From Metellina segmentata (taxonomy: Eukaryota; Arthropoda; Arachnida; Araneae; Tetragnathidae): a stretch of 64,000 nt of DNA. Shown one piece after another: positions 24,758 to 35,700 of the stretch (position 1 is its first letter; every line of letters starts with the position of its first letter). Under the pieces are notes generated by a model. That model had not been told where the DNA came from. It made no database searches and saw only the letters and a program-made list of their open reading frames with translations. The DNA is taken from assembly GCA_947359465.1 (NCBI GenBank), contig OX375872.1, forward strand, positions 77,171,100-77,235,099, given 5' to 3'. The position numbers and the translations under genes were made by a program.

Positions 24758-24781
24758 ACCACCACGTACATTTGTCGTGAA
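24758..24781 (+). pseudogene. Inverted scrap of FAR exon 9
   Basis: On the plus strand, an acceptor-like TTTTCAG followed by about 24 bases matches the start of copy A exon 9, then breaks off into Tc1 3' sequence. The preceding 700 bases match intron 8 of copy A in the same inverted sense. The exon of copy B was therefore cut and turned round by a rearrangement. Confidence 0.7.
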
Positions 24782-25040
24782 TGCATGGATGCCATTGGAC
24801 GAGATGTCACCACTCCACCTGTAACGCATAATTTGCTTGGACTACTTGACAGGGTTCAAGTAGCATGGGATGAACTTTCGCAGGACTTTATAAGAGCATG
24901 TATGACTCACTATCAAGGCAATTGGCATGCTGCATTAGGAATAATGGAGGTCCTCCGCCTTACTGAACGACATCACATTTTTGAATATTTCTCAATAAAG
25001 TTTGCATATATCAGTCTCAAATTTTAGTCATTTCTCATTC
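24782..25040 (+). pseudogene. Tc1 transposase 3' end fragment
   Basis: Reads CMDAIGRDVTTPPVTHNLLG and VQVAWDELSQDFIRACM, the C-terminal Tc1 region, then the element's 3' noncoding end. A distinct copy from the one at 25443, with more divergence. Confidence 0.75.
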
Positions 25041-25442
25041 ACAAGCAAAGTTATGTCCAAATAACATGGCGCTTCAACTTGGCCTCAAAGTCGACATAAT
25101 AGTTTTTCATCTCCAAATGGCCAAGTGGCAACAGTAAAAATCTCGCCCTTTCCCGAGCTCGTAGAATATTCTCGTAGCATTACACTCGTGACCCAAACAA
25201 GCGAATCAGAGCACGGTTACATTTTCCGTGACCTGTAACCACCAATGAGCGTGCAGCAAATCGAGCAGCTAACCGAAGCGACAGTTTGAAATAGGTCTTC
25301 TTTTCCGGAGCGAGTACAGGGTAGATCGCCTTTTTTCTAGGTGAGTCTTTTCTTGGGTATGCGTGGTGGCCACCATAGAACTGCGTGATGTAAAGCTAGC
25401 GGTATAAGTATAATCTTATAATTTTGTTTGCGTTTGTTGCAA
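25041..25442. other. Unassigned stretch between Tc1 fragments
   Basis: Less AT-rich than its surroundings. No family recognised on either strand. Confidence 0.4.
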
Positions 25443-25930
25443 TTGCGTTTGATACCAAATCACCTTTGGTATTCGTTACGGGCTCTTTTACAGACCAGCG
25501 TTACGCACAAAAAATTTTACAGCCAGTTACGCTACCGTTCCTGAACTCCCAGGTTCACCCTTTTTTTTCAAGACGACAATACCCAACCCCATATTGCTAA
25601 TGTCTATAGAGATTGTCTACGACACAACGGTATCTTACCATGCCCGACATACTCACCGGATCTGTCCCTGATCGAAAATGTATGGGATGTCATTGGACGA
25701 GATGTCCCCACTCCACCTGTACCACGTAATCTGTTGGAACTACATGATAGGGTGTAAGTAGCATGGTATGGACTGTCGCAGGACTTTATAAAGATTCTGT
25801 ATAACTCATTATCAAGGCGCTTGACATGCTGCTTTGAAATAATGGTGGTCATACGCCTTACTGAATGATACCACTTTTTTTAAATCTTCTGAACAAAGTT
25901 TGCATATTTCAGTCTTAAATTTGAGTCATT
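25443..25930 (+). pseudogene. Tc1 transposase 3' half (duplicated)
   Basis: Reads TKSPLVFVTGSF, QDDNTQPHIANVYRDCLRHN, SPDLSLIENVWDVIG and so contains the second Asp and the Glu of the DDE triad. The 5' part is absent. It matches the intact intron-8 Tc1 of copy A at 36727 onward. Confidence 0.8.
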
Positions 25931-25985
25931 TACATATTTATAAAACGTTTCGCAACATTTATAACTCGTTTTATTACATAATTAC

Positions 25986-26105
25986 CTCGTTGCTCCTACA
26001 TCCCAAGCACTTACTACTATGCAGTTGACAACAATGTCGACAGGAATTACAGGTAATTTTAATTTGTCTAACTGAAAGGAGAGCTCGTAAAACACCTTTT
26101 GCAAC
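25986..26105 (-). pseudogene. FAR copy B exon 8' (frameshifted)
   Basis: 120 nt against 119 in copy A. The reading VAKGVLRALL matches at the start, then one extra base puts the VIPVDIVVN block out of frame. Both splice borders still look usable, so the frameshift is the decisive lesion here. Confidence 0.87.
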
Positions 26106-26167
26106 CTAGAAGAAAGAAAGAACTTATTTTATTTCTTGCATCGGTCTGAAAACATTAAGAAACTTAA

Positions 26168-26212
26168 CGCCAGAAATAGACCGGATATCCATTGAATGGA
26201 ATCCACCCAGCC
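26168..26212 (-). pseudogene. FAR copy B exon 7' (donor lost)
   Basis: 45 nt encoding GWVDSIQWIS and then GLFLA, nearly identical to exon 7 of copy A. The splice donor following it reads TTAAGT instead of GTAAGT because of a single substitution. Confidence 0.85.
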
Positions 26213-26799
26213 CTATAAAAGACAATTCACCCGTGTCAATTTAATCAATAAATATGACATTCTAGTGACTGCGTAGCCAGCACGGGGCTGTCCGTGACAG
26301 TTCTTTTCGTGGGGTCAGGTGTTTCGTGGGGTGGGTTCAGGACCACTGTTCAAGGGAGAAAAATAAATTCATTTCAAAATGTTCTAGATAAATTTGGAAA
26401 TTCGGGCTGGACATTAAATTTGTAAAAAAATAGAACTGCTAGTCTGCCAAATTTCATTAACTTAAAAAAGAAAAACCATTACGATCGCAATTCTCTACTG
26501 TGTTGGTCCAGTGCGACGTTAATTAATACCTACGTACCAAAGCAATCGCAAAGACGATTTCAAAGGACGAAACAATTGTGACGTCATTGTCTATTGCACC
26601 CATATTAGTATTGCAAAAATACAAAAGTTACAATTGAAAAATTATTTATTTACAGAAAATCTTTTTTTAGATATCGATCCGAGGTACAATATTCCGCAGA
26701 ATGAAAATCCGTTGAAATTTTTACTTTTTACTTAAAAAATTTTAACTTTTGGCATAAATGCAACCACTTGCAACTTTGTAAAATGTAGCTTAAAATGAA

Positions 26800-27060
26800 T
26801 GAATATGAAATAAATAACTATTTCATTTTTAGCCCTCTGACCCAACCCTTTGATCGCGTGTGTCTGATCTTGCGAACGAATTGCGGATCAAGCAAGAAGT
26901 TCATGGAAAGAAGGTGTTCGTCCTAACAGGCGAAAGTGAAATAAATAGCAAGAAGTAACTTTTAGCACATTGGTTGGCACTCTTCATAATCCAGAGGAAA
27001 CATGCGTAATCGACTGCAGAGTTTGGGATGTGAGTGTTGATCATCAATATGTTAGAATTT
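26800..27060 (+). pseudogene. Unidentified coding-like fragment
   Basis: The plus strand shows LANELRIKQEVHGKKVFVL followed by a stop; after ten bases another frame reads TLVGTLHNPEETCVIDCRV and WDVSVDHQYVRIS. The pieces look like protein sequence rather than random translation, but I do not recognise the family. It is present only beside FAR copy B, not beside copy A. Confidence 0.3.
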
Positions 27061-27560
27061 CAGCTTAGCGACTTCATTTATTTCGAGTCTCATTTTTGTT
27101 CTTTGCTCAATGTAAACGATTTCCGAATATTTGGGAAAGACGATATTTTCAACGAACGGGAATGAAACTGAAACTCAGGTATCTTTGGCTCTGAATTAAT
27201 TTCTAATTTCTAAATTTTGTGCACTTATAGTTGTAAGTTGTGGCAACTGCGAGATCAAGAGATAAAAAGGAATTACAAATTAATATCTTCAGAACAACTT
27301 TTTTCCGACATCTTTTATTTTGTTTTATTTCGCTGTTTTCTTTTGTTTTCTGTTTTAAATATTTAATTTTTTAATAAATTGTGTTTCTTTTTCATCACAC
27401 GCAACACCACCACCAAAGTATTCGACTTAAAGTGGCAGGCAAGTCAAAATAAAGCAAATTTTAAGTGTAATTATAATTATTAATTATTTTAAATGGCAAT
27501 TCATTGAAAGAATAATGCGTTATTGAAAGGATAATAATGTTTAAAGCATCCGAACTAGAA
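27061..27560. other. AT-rich stretch, no feature recognised
   Basis: Nothing supportable on either strand. Confidence 0.4.
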
Positions 27561-28162
27561 ATCCGAACTAGTACCACTGTAATCTGGCTCGATAGTGTGC
27601 AGACGTGAGTAGCAGGTGGCGTAACGGTCGGTACGAGCGTAGATTTCGCTCTCTCAGCCGTCTGTGAATGGTCATGGTGGACACTCGTGTGTGGGTCGCA
27701 CGACTGATGGTTGATAGCGATGAATCAGGCGCTGTGACAGCTGATCTGACAATCACTCTGTCCTCGCCATCTGTTGTGGCCCTACGTCGACCGCTACCAT
27801 CATGGCGCTGAAATCTGCCATTGTCCACCCACTCTTGCCAGCATCTTCTAAGCGCCGCATCGCTTCGACTCACATGACGAGCGATTCTCCGATTTGCCCA
27901 ACCTGCCTCTTTCAATCCAATGATACGACCTCTTTCAAACTCTGAAAGTTGCTCGTAATGAGCTCGAATCCTGCGGCCAGGCATTTTTTCAGTCGTTAAA
28001 AGGTATCCTAAATCGAAATGCAGCAGAAATTTTTAACAACAGATCAATAATTTTTAACAATTTTTAATCATTTGCATATTTGGTCTAAACATTTTTGCAT
28101 GCGAAATTTCAAAGCAATCGGATGATTCTTTCTTGGTGCGTCGATTTTTTTGTTATAGAGTG
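27561..28162 (-). mobile_element. Tc1 element, 5' half with transposase N-terminus
   Basis: The 5' terminus CACTCTATAACAAAAAAATC is next to TA at 28163. An open frame of 138 codons (27984 to 27568) begins MPGRRIRAHYEQLSEFERGR, with paired helix-turn-helix domains (GWANRRIARHVSRSDAALRR; VSTMTIHRRLRERNL) and the GRRRA linker. It ends before the catalytic domain: the 3' half is deleted. This is the best preserved DNA-binding region of any Tc1 here. Confidence 0.88.
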
Positions 28163-28259
28163 TATGATGATCGCAAGTTTATGAAAATCGTCAGTTTTGT
28201 TTTTAATCATATTAAGCTCTGCGTCAAAAATGTTCAACCTTTTCAAAAACTTTGATCGT

Positions 28260-28498
28260 AATCCTCCAAGTGGTTCGACAAAATATCTCGTCAATCAAGA
28301 TTTGATCAATTCTGCTAATGACGATAAACATCATCATCAAGATATTAGCTATGTTTTTATGTTAACGAGATCAAGATCTAATTAGTTTTTTTTAATGAAG
28401 ATAGGTCTCCTCCGAGTGATACCAGTCTCGTAAATGCAATATCTTGTTTTGTTAATGACGAGATACCTCGTTGAGACAGCGACCAGGAGGGTTCGAAA
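28260..28498. repeat. Palindrome-bearing MITE copy
   Basis: Partner of 13455-13698, just 3' of FAR copy A. Confidence 0.65.
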
Positions 28499-29593
28499 TA
28501 GTTATATTACCACCTGTAGTTTTTCAAAATTCTATAAAAAGATTCAAATTTCCATGTGTTGGGAAGTCTATAAATTTGACTCAAGCAAAGCAAGAGAAGG
28601 ATAGAACATTTTGGTGTTGAAAAGCTCAAGTAAATGTTGATATAAATAAAATTAATGCATGGAAATTTTTAGGTCCATGTTATTTCTAGAAATAAACTTT
28701 GAAATGTTTCATAATTTCAGTGTTTATGAAATGAAAACGCTAAAGCTTTTTAAAATGTGATACCACATGGAAATTTTTTGTGGATTTCGCTATTGATGAT
28801 TAAAATAATGAAATGAAATTTTATTTTTTTTAAATTCAAGATTAAGAGAAAAATTTAAGAGATTGATCTATCCAAAATTCTAAACTTAGTGTTTTTAACA
28901 AGGGCTTATGAGTAAAATTGAAAAAGAAATTTTGCTTAATTTATTTTGTTTAAAAATTGCAACCCCCCTGTATGATTTAAATATAAAACATCTTGTTTTG
29001 ATTCAATATCTTATTTTTGTGTTAAATATAAAACTAAAAATATTCTAAATTTTGTGATTTGTAAAAGTCAAAAACTTGTTGAATGATATGATATTTGGTT
29101 TGTATGTTATTTTCTTTCGTTTTTCGCTCTTTCACTCATGAAATATGATATTGTTAATTTACTTAACACTAAAATAGTATACGATATCAAATCATGTGAA
29201 TTATTGTATTCCTTTATGGGCAACCATGGTGACATGTAAACTTTTATCGAGAATTGTTTCGATTAAGAGGATTGTTCAACAGAGCATTTTCAACACTTTC
29301 AAACCATTTCCAAAGTATTAAATCTATTTTATTTTATCAAAATATTTTAATAAAAATACATTTCACACTTTACTCGCTAATCATAGTCATACAACAATTA
29401 CACAATTACATGATCTGTTCACTCTTTGAAATAGAAATTAAAATGCGTTCATCTAATAATAATCAATGTACTTAAATATAATTTATAATACTAAAACTAA
29501 ATAAAAAAACACACAGAATGGTGTATCGAGGTAATTTTATATGGAATACTGTAAAATAGTTATGCTATATAAAGTTCACTAGGGCGACAGAAT

Positions 29594-29717
29594 TCAAGAA
29601 TAAATTTCTTGTACTCGGTCGTTGTTTCTGAATGAGCTGAAGATTGATTGTGGCAAAAAATAATGTAAAACGAAAAGAATAAGGCACCATTTCAAAATAG
29701 TAGTCACTATCCACCAT
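29594..29717 (-). CDS. FAR copy A exon 12 (C-terminal membrane tail, stop)
   Basis: 124 nt from acceptor TTTTAG to TGA. It encodes a hydrophobic run starting WWIVTTILKW and then a polar end, consistent with the C-terminal membrane segment of many FAR proteins. Compared with the paralogous exon at 14927-15068, one base is inserted or deleted near codon 11, so the two copies end in different frames and different tails. Which frame is ancestral cannot be told from this window. Confidence 0.75.
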
Positions 29718-32700
29718 CTAAAAAACAAAAGCACAATTTGTGTCATAAAATTTCTAAAATGTAACAATCACATTCTAAATTCTTCAATTTAAAATTAAAA
29801 AACGAAAGCAATACTAAGTACACATTTGTATTATCCTAAGTAAACAAAGAGTTTCATTATTCTAAGTACAGAATGTGTGAGTTCTACTATTCTAAGTACG
29901 CAAACAATGGTTCCTCGAATAGAACTGGCGATATCGACATCGCGTCAGGTGATCAAGTACTAACTGAGAGAGAGAGAGAAAAGTTAGCAACGTTCTTTTC
30001 GCTTGCCACCACATCTTGAATATGCTGTACAATTCTGGGCTCCATATATGAGAAAGGATATAGAATTAATTGAAAGGGTTCAGCACAGAGCTACAAAAAT
30101 AATAAAGGGGATAGCAAATCTCGACTACAATGAACGTTTAAGTAAGCTAAACATGTATACACTGGAAAGAAGAAGGAGGGGGGATTTGATTCAGCTTTTC
30201 AAGTTGGTAAAACAAGGGGACACAGAGGGCTTAAGTTTCAATAGAGATAACAGAACAAGGGGCCATGGGTATAAATTGAATACGACACATTTTAATCGGG
30301 ATTTAAGGAAAAACTACTACTTTAGTAGGGTAACAGACAGTTGGAACGCGTTGCCAGAGAATATAGTTAATTCAAAGGGAGTGTACGAATTTAAGATATA
30401 ATTGGATAGTCAGTGGGAATTGGGGAGTTCATAAACAAAGGACCAGCCTTGTTGAGCTTGAGCCTGTAGCTGGTCGTCAATATTTGTATTTGCTAAGTAC
30501 ATGAAACGCTAAGCCAATTATAGAGCAGTACCAGCAACTGTTACAGAGATATGGGTCGTGCAGACAGTATACCTTACCCATAATTAAGCATCCGAATAAC
30601 GAAATTAAACTAAATTTGAAAAATAACCAGTCTTTAAAGTACTTCTGAACTTTACACAATACTGTCTCAGAAGATAGATAATATTGAAATAAATTAGTTC
30701 AACTATAAAATTACATTTTTGTGTTTGCAAATTCATCTGAACAAGACTATTATAAAGTTTTTAATTCGAAGGCGAACGAATTATTATTTGTAAGCCACGA
30801 CTATAGAGGTCGGGAAAAAGTGCACATTTGAAATCAAAACTGATGTTTGCTACGATTTATGTCAAAAAACGTTATTCTCAACATGTTTTCTTGACTATGT
30901 CAAATATTAAGATTTTTTATTACCCCGACTTCAATCGACTCTACGAAACTGCTTGATTTGTAATATTTCTATTATTAGAAAATTGATAAAGGAACTTACA
31001 TTTGTGCTTTCTTTTTGGAATAAGATATATTGGCAGGATCCTCGTGAGCAAGAAACTTGCGTCCCCCTAACAGACAGTGATCCAAATATAAATCCCAATC
31101 TAAGTTATCTGTGTCCAAATAAAAGAGCTGGAAATAATGTATATATATTAGGTCATACTTTGGGTGAAGTTGGTATGTATATCAACTTAAAGAAGGCTCT
31201 AAACTCAATTCATACATTTTTCTACTTTTGTTGATCATGTACAAATCAAACATGGCCTTTTGTGAAACGACGATAGTGACATTTTTGAGATCTCATTAAT
31301 TTTTAAAAACCTATCGAATATTCTGTCCGCTAACACAGAAAATGTATCATTTATCGCGCGCGCGAATGTTTTAAACACTATTTTAATCAAACCATAAGTA
31401 AAATTATTCAGAGTAATCGATACACAACCATATAATGTTACTTGAACAGATATCCTTTATCTTGATTAATTACTTTGTGTGTTGTTTGGTCTCTGGCTAA
31501 TTAGATCAAATTGACTCATTAAAATGTTTTTTCAATTTTCTATTTTTCCTTAAGATTTTAGAATAGGTATTTGTTATCTTATCAAGAATATTTGTAAACA
31601 TAATTTTATAACTATTCTTTAAAGTAGAATTTAAAATATTGATAGTTTTGTAGATATTCATTTAAATGCTTTGATGTTAGTCATGTTTTAGTGATTAGTG
31701 AGGTCAAACGTGATTACGGTATTGAACCCTCTGAATTGCTTATTAATACGCATGACTTTACTTTACATACGAAAACAAGCTTATGAGCAAAGAGGTTACA
31801 TCACAAATGAAAACGATTGCCATTTGTCGTACATGAATAGATATTAAGCAGTTGAAAAATTCACATTTATTTTTCAGATTTATTCTCCTAAGGAGATTGT
31901 GAGTTTTCTAAAAGTATAAAATGTTGATGCGTTTTTCCAACTGATTTATTTTTGAGATCCAATGATGTAATTTTTTTTTAGTAAACTCAGAAACGTTTTA
32001 AACAAAATAATGTAGAGCGTAAGTTTTGGTAATGTGACATCACTTTTCTTTCTGGAACTAGCGTGTCTTTGTACCTCCAATTTAAAAAACATTCCACGAT
32101 GCACCAATGTAATTTTTATTTTAAAATTGAGTTATCTCTATTTTTCTATTATAACAGATTTTTAAGCATAATGGGAAAATATTAATTCCCTAAAAGGGAA
32201 TAGGGTACAGTGCTAAGTGATATATTCCCTAAAAGGGTACAGTGCTAAGTGAAGTAATAACGTAACAGTCTTACCTCTGCATCTTCTTCGGTAAGACTTT
32301 TTTTTAAAGTGTTGTAATTCTCCAATTTGAAAATTGGAGGTGTCATACCAATTTTGATGTACATATTGAAGACGTATTTTAATTTCTTATAAACTCGAAC
32401 CAATCTGTAAAAAAATAGAAGGTAGAATAACTCATATGAAGATGAATGCGATAGGTAATGTCTAAGCCACGGATTATTAAGTGCTAAAATTTAAAATTAT
32501 GTTTTTTTAACTTATGTGACTGCATTAACATCAGCTGAGTTAAATCCAAAGAATGGAAACGTTCAAGTGATTTTCTATTAACCAAATGAATTCACGTTCG
32601 TGTAGCCCTAAATTCATTGGTACGAACGAATACACTCGGATCTATATATTCGTCGTAAATAGGTATACACGAGCCTGATAGTATGACCTCATTATTTACC

Positions 32701-35700
32701 AACCTGTACGATAATTACCCTCGATAAATGAATCTTCCATCTATTTTGGTATATCATGATTATTGTATTCGTTAATATGTTGAGAAATTGTGCTATTGTA
32801 TTTTAAATAAATATATGTAGGATCGCATATGTCAATCATCTGAGAAGTCGCAGTAGGTGAGGGATAGCAATAATCATTTTACCTCCACGACAATGATGAC
32901 CTCAACTGTGAATACCCATAGACATTCTAATGAAGCAAACGGAGCATGTACAAACAGATTCGTATTATATCTCCCAATATCTCGGCTCTAAGATCAGCGG
33001 GTGAAGATAACGTGATAAGGGAATAAAACACGAATTCTAATGCAAGTCTAACTGACGACCATGATGAAAAGCAGTAGTACTTCGTTAAGCAGTCAGCCCA
33101 AGTCTATTTTCTAGTTGAAAATTGCCTATATTTCTGAGATATAACGTCAGCGACTTCACCTAGATGCTCCGTCTATTTCATTTAAAGGTCGATGTGAATG
33201 TCGTGAGACACAAAACACTATCCTTTGAGAACGCTATGTTTCTCTACGGTGAGCAATTTATGAGACAGACTCCACTTCTAGTGATAGTCGAGATGAGGTA
33301 TCTCGTCATTACCAAAACTGATCTGACCTAGATGGACGAGATATCTCGTCATTAGAAGAAAACTGACTAGATCCTGATCCTGTTATCATAGATTGGCAAT
33401 ATCTTGATTACAAGATCTCTCGTCAACATGCTTTATTTGTTAGCATATTGGCAGAATTGGTCAGATCTTGATGGACTAGATGTCTATCGAAACCACAAGG
33501 AAGGTTAAGTAACAACAGGAGCGTCGAGTGAATGCCGAGATCTTTCTACAGCCTATTTCCTTCTTAACCTACACTCAACTTTTTCTCATAAACAAAAGCG
33601 TATCCCTACTTGGCTAATGAGAATTGCTCCAGCACCTTGTAGCTCCAACGCTTTTCTGTTATTCCGACTAGCCAACACTTTTTATACGGGTGTGTACTCA
33701 ACTTTATGACGTTAAGAGCCCAATGTCCTAGATCATGGAGCGCACCAAGTTGAAAATCTTCTGTCCTAGTGAGTGGTTAGAAAATTTTCTATTGTATTGA
33801 ATGAGAATTATCCAGGGCAATGATTTTTCCAAACGCACCACCTTTGAAACGACAAAGACTTCTTCCATACCGAACCATTTATTTAAAAATTTCATTTGCT
33901 ATCATCAGAGTGCAAATGAAGTGATAAAACATTGAAGAATATTGACTGCAAATTAAATTTTTTTTTAATTCGACGATTCAAGGTTGGAAAGCTAACGGTT
34001 AGCAAAATATCATTGCTCAGAATACTCCTCAGTAGATACGATAAGGAAATTTCTCAACCACTTAGGAATTCAGACGCTGTTTACCGTGCCGTGTTCCACG
34101 AGCTAGTGACCAATATTTGATACGATTTGTTGTAACTCGTCAGCGTCCAAACCCCGATTTCCAGATACAAGCTATTGAAAAGTCTGATTAATTCTGTTAA
34201 AATTATTTAAATAAATTACCAGTGTTAAAATAGTTTGAATTCTTGACAGAGACTGGGTTTTTATGCTGCGAGGATCAAATTTGGACAACATTCGTCAAAC
34301 ATAAGACAAACAACTTCAAGTAATGTACATTCGCATACAAGGAAAGCTTTACCGACATTGAAGAGAAAAATACTCCCAGGGTAAGTTACAGTAATCGAAC
34401 CATATAATCGCCTTCAATTTGGAACTATGGAAATTTAGATGTTTTATATAGATCGCGCTTTATAAAGTGAGCTTTATTCAAACTGAAGGTAAATTTTACT
34501 TGCTTCATATTTAGTTTCATTTTTGGCAGAGATGAATCCCAATCTAATTTTGTACTTATATTTTTTCTTAGATTATTAAGAAACAAACGATTGTGTGCTA
34601 ATCTATATATAATAAACCAAAAAGAGGAAGTATTAAAATCTCACAAATATTTTTTGAATGATACTATTACCAAACTAAATAGAATCTTAATAAAATAAAC
34701 CAAACTAAATCGAATCTTAATAAAATAAACCAAACTAAATAGAATCTTAATAAAATAAACCAAACTAAATAGAATCTTAAAATAAACCTAAAAGAGGAAG
34801 TATTAACGTCTCAACTATTTTTTGAATTATTCTATTAACGATGGGTCCTATGCTAAACGATTTGCTTCTGCTTATGACTGCTATTTTAGGTATGTACGGA
34901 TGAACTTACACTCTTTTACCAGTGAAGATGTAAAGAAAAAAGTCGAGGGTATAAGCCGGAATCCACTCATCTATGATTGAATGCAATTTATATGGAAGCC
35001 AGTTGTAGTATACTTTGAAGTCAGGATAACGGTACATACTACACAAAGGATAAACGTTTTTCTTATCCAATAGTTTCTTCAGGATCTCTTCGTTTGTATA
35101 CGGTAGTTTATCATCATCCATAACGCTGTTCACCACAAATGTACGGGATGGTCTGAAAATATTTGGCATTTTATAGAAACTTTTAAAAAAGATGACAAAA
35201 AAGTTATCAAGAATTAAAGTAAATCAATTGGATTCAATTCGAATTTTCAATTCGTAATTCTTAGTATAGCTTGTAGATTTAAGGAGTTGTATAATCAACT
35301 AATTTTTCAATCGATTGATTTGTTAATCCTCCTGGTTTTTATCTGGACGAGGTATCTTGTCATTGGAAAAACTAACGCATATTTTGATGGACGAGATATA
35401 TATATCTAGTCATTACAAAAACTGACCAAATCTTGATTGCGTCATCATAAAAAATCGACAGTATCTTGAAGATGAGGTATGTAGTTATTAGAACATTTAT
35501 TAGATCTTGATAAACGAGATACCTCGAAACACTTGGAGGGTTAACCAACACATTTTAATCATGACTAACGATAATCACGATTGACCAATTTGCCATCATC
35601 ATAACTAAATCAATGGGTCATTAATCATCAACCATTATTTTTATTGATGAATGAGTTAAATAAATTCCTATAGTAGTGGTATAGAAACATTTCTTTGGAC

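Larger units (their letters stand above)
23767..24781. repeat. Inverted copy of 35130-36145
   Basis: Reverse-complement match covering the 5' end of the intron-8 Tc1, the intron with its MITE, and the first bases of FAR exon 9. It sits between a LINE fragment and another Tc1 3' end. Confidence 0.82.
14927..26212 (-). pseudogene. FAR copy B, 3'-half pseudogene
   Basis: Remains of a second FAR unit directly downstream of copy A: exon 7' 26212-26168, exon 8' 26105-25986, exon 10' 19288-19159, exon 11' 15986-15859, exon 12' 15068-14927. Exons 1-6 are absent and exon 9 is missing from its place. Lesions seen by aligning to copy A: the exon 7' donor GT has become TT, exon 8' has one extra base before the PVDIVVN block, exon 10' has a one-base loss followed by an in-frame TAG, and the exon 11' donor GT has become GA. 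A hAT, a LINE fragment and Tc1 pieces occupy the gap between exons 8' and 10'. Protein from this unit is very unlikely. Confidence 0.88.
25443..26780. repeat. Duplicated block (Tc1 3' end plus FAR exons 7'-8'), left copy
   Basis: Direct match to 36727-38060, including the last third of a Tc1 transposase, both FAR exons and a further repeat ending near the phrase GTCCAGTGCGACGTTAATT. The shared Tc1 fragment shows that the Tc1 was already in FAR intron 8 before duplication. Confidence 0.82.
28163..33745. repeat. Duplicated block, right copy (FAR A exons 10-12 and 3' flank)
   Basis: Partner of 13358-20630. It begins at the TA next to a Tc1 end at 28162. The 3' flank of the gene (28500-29590) is AT-rich and holds one MITE and nothing else I can name. 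Confidence 0.85.

Noticed and set aside
30003..30401. Host gene exon in FAR intron 11
   Set aside because: The protein is the C-terminal part of a LINE reverse transcriptase ORF, and the insertion is absent from the paralogous intron.
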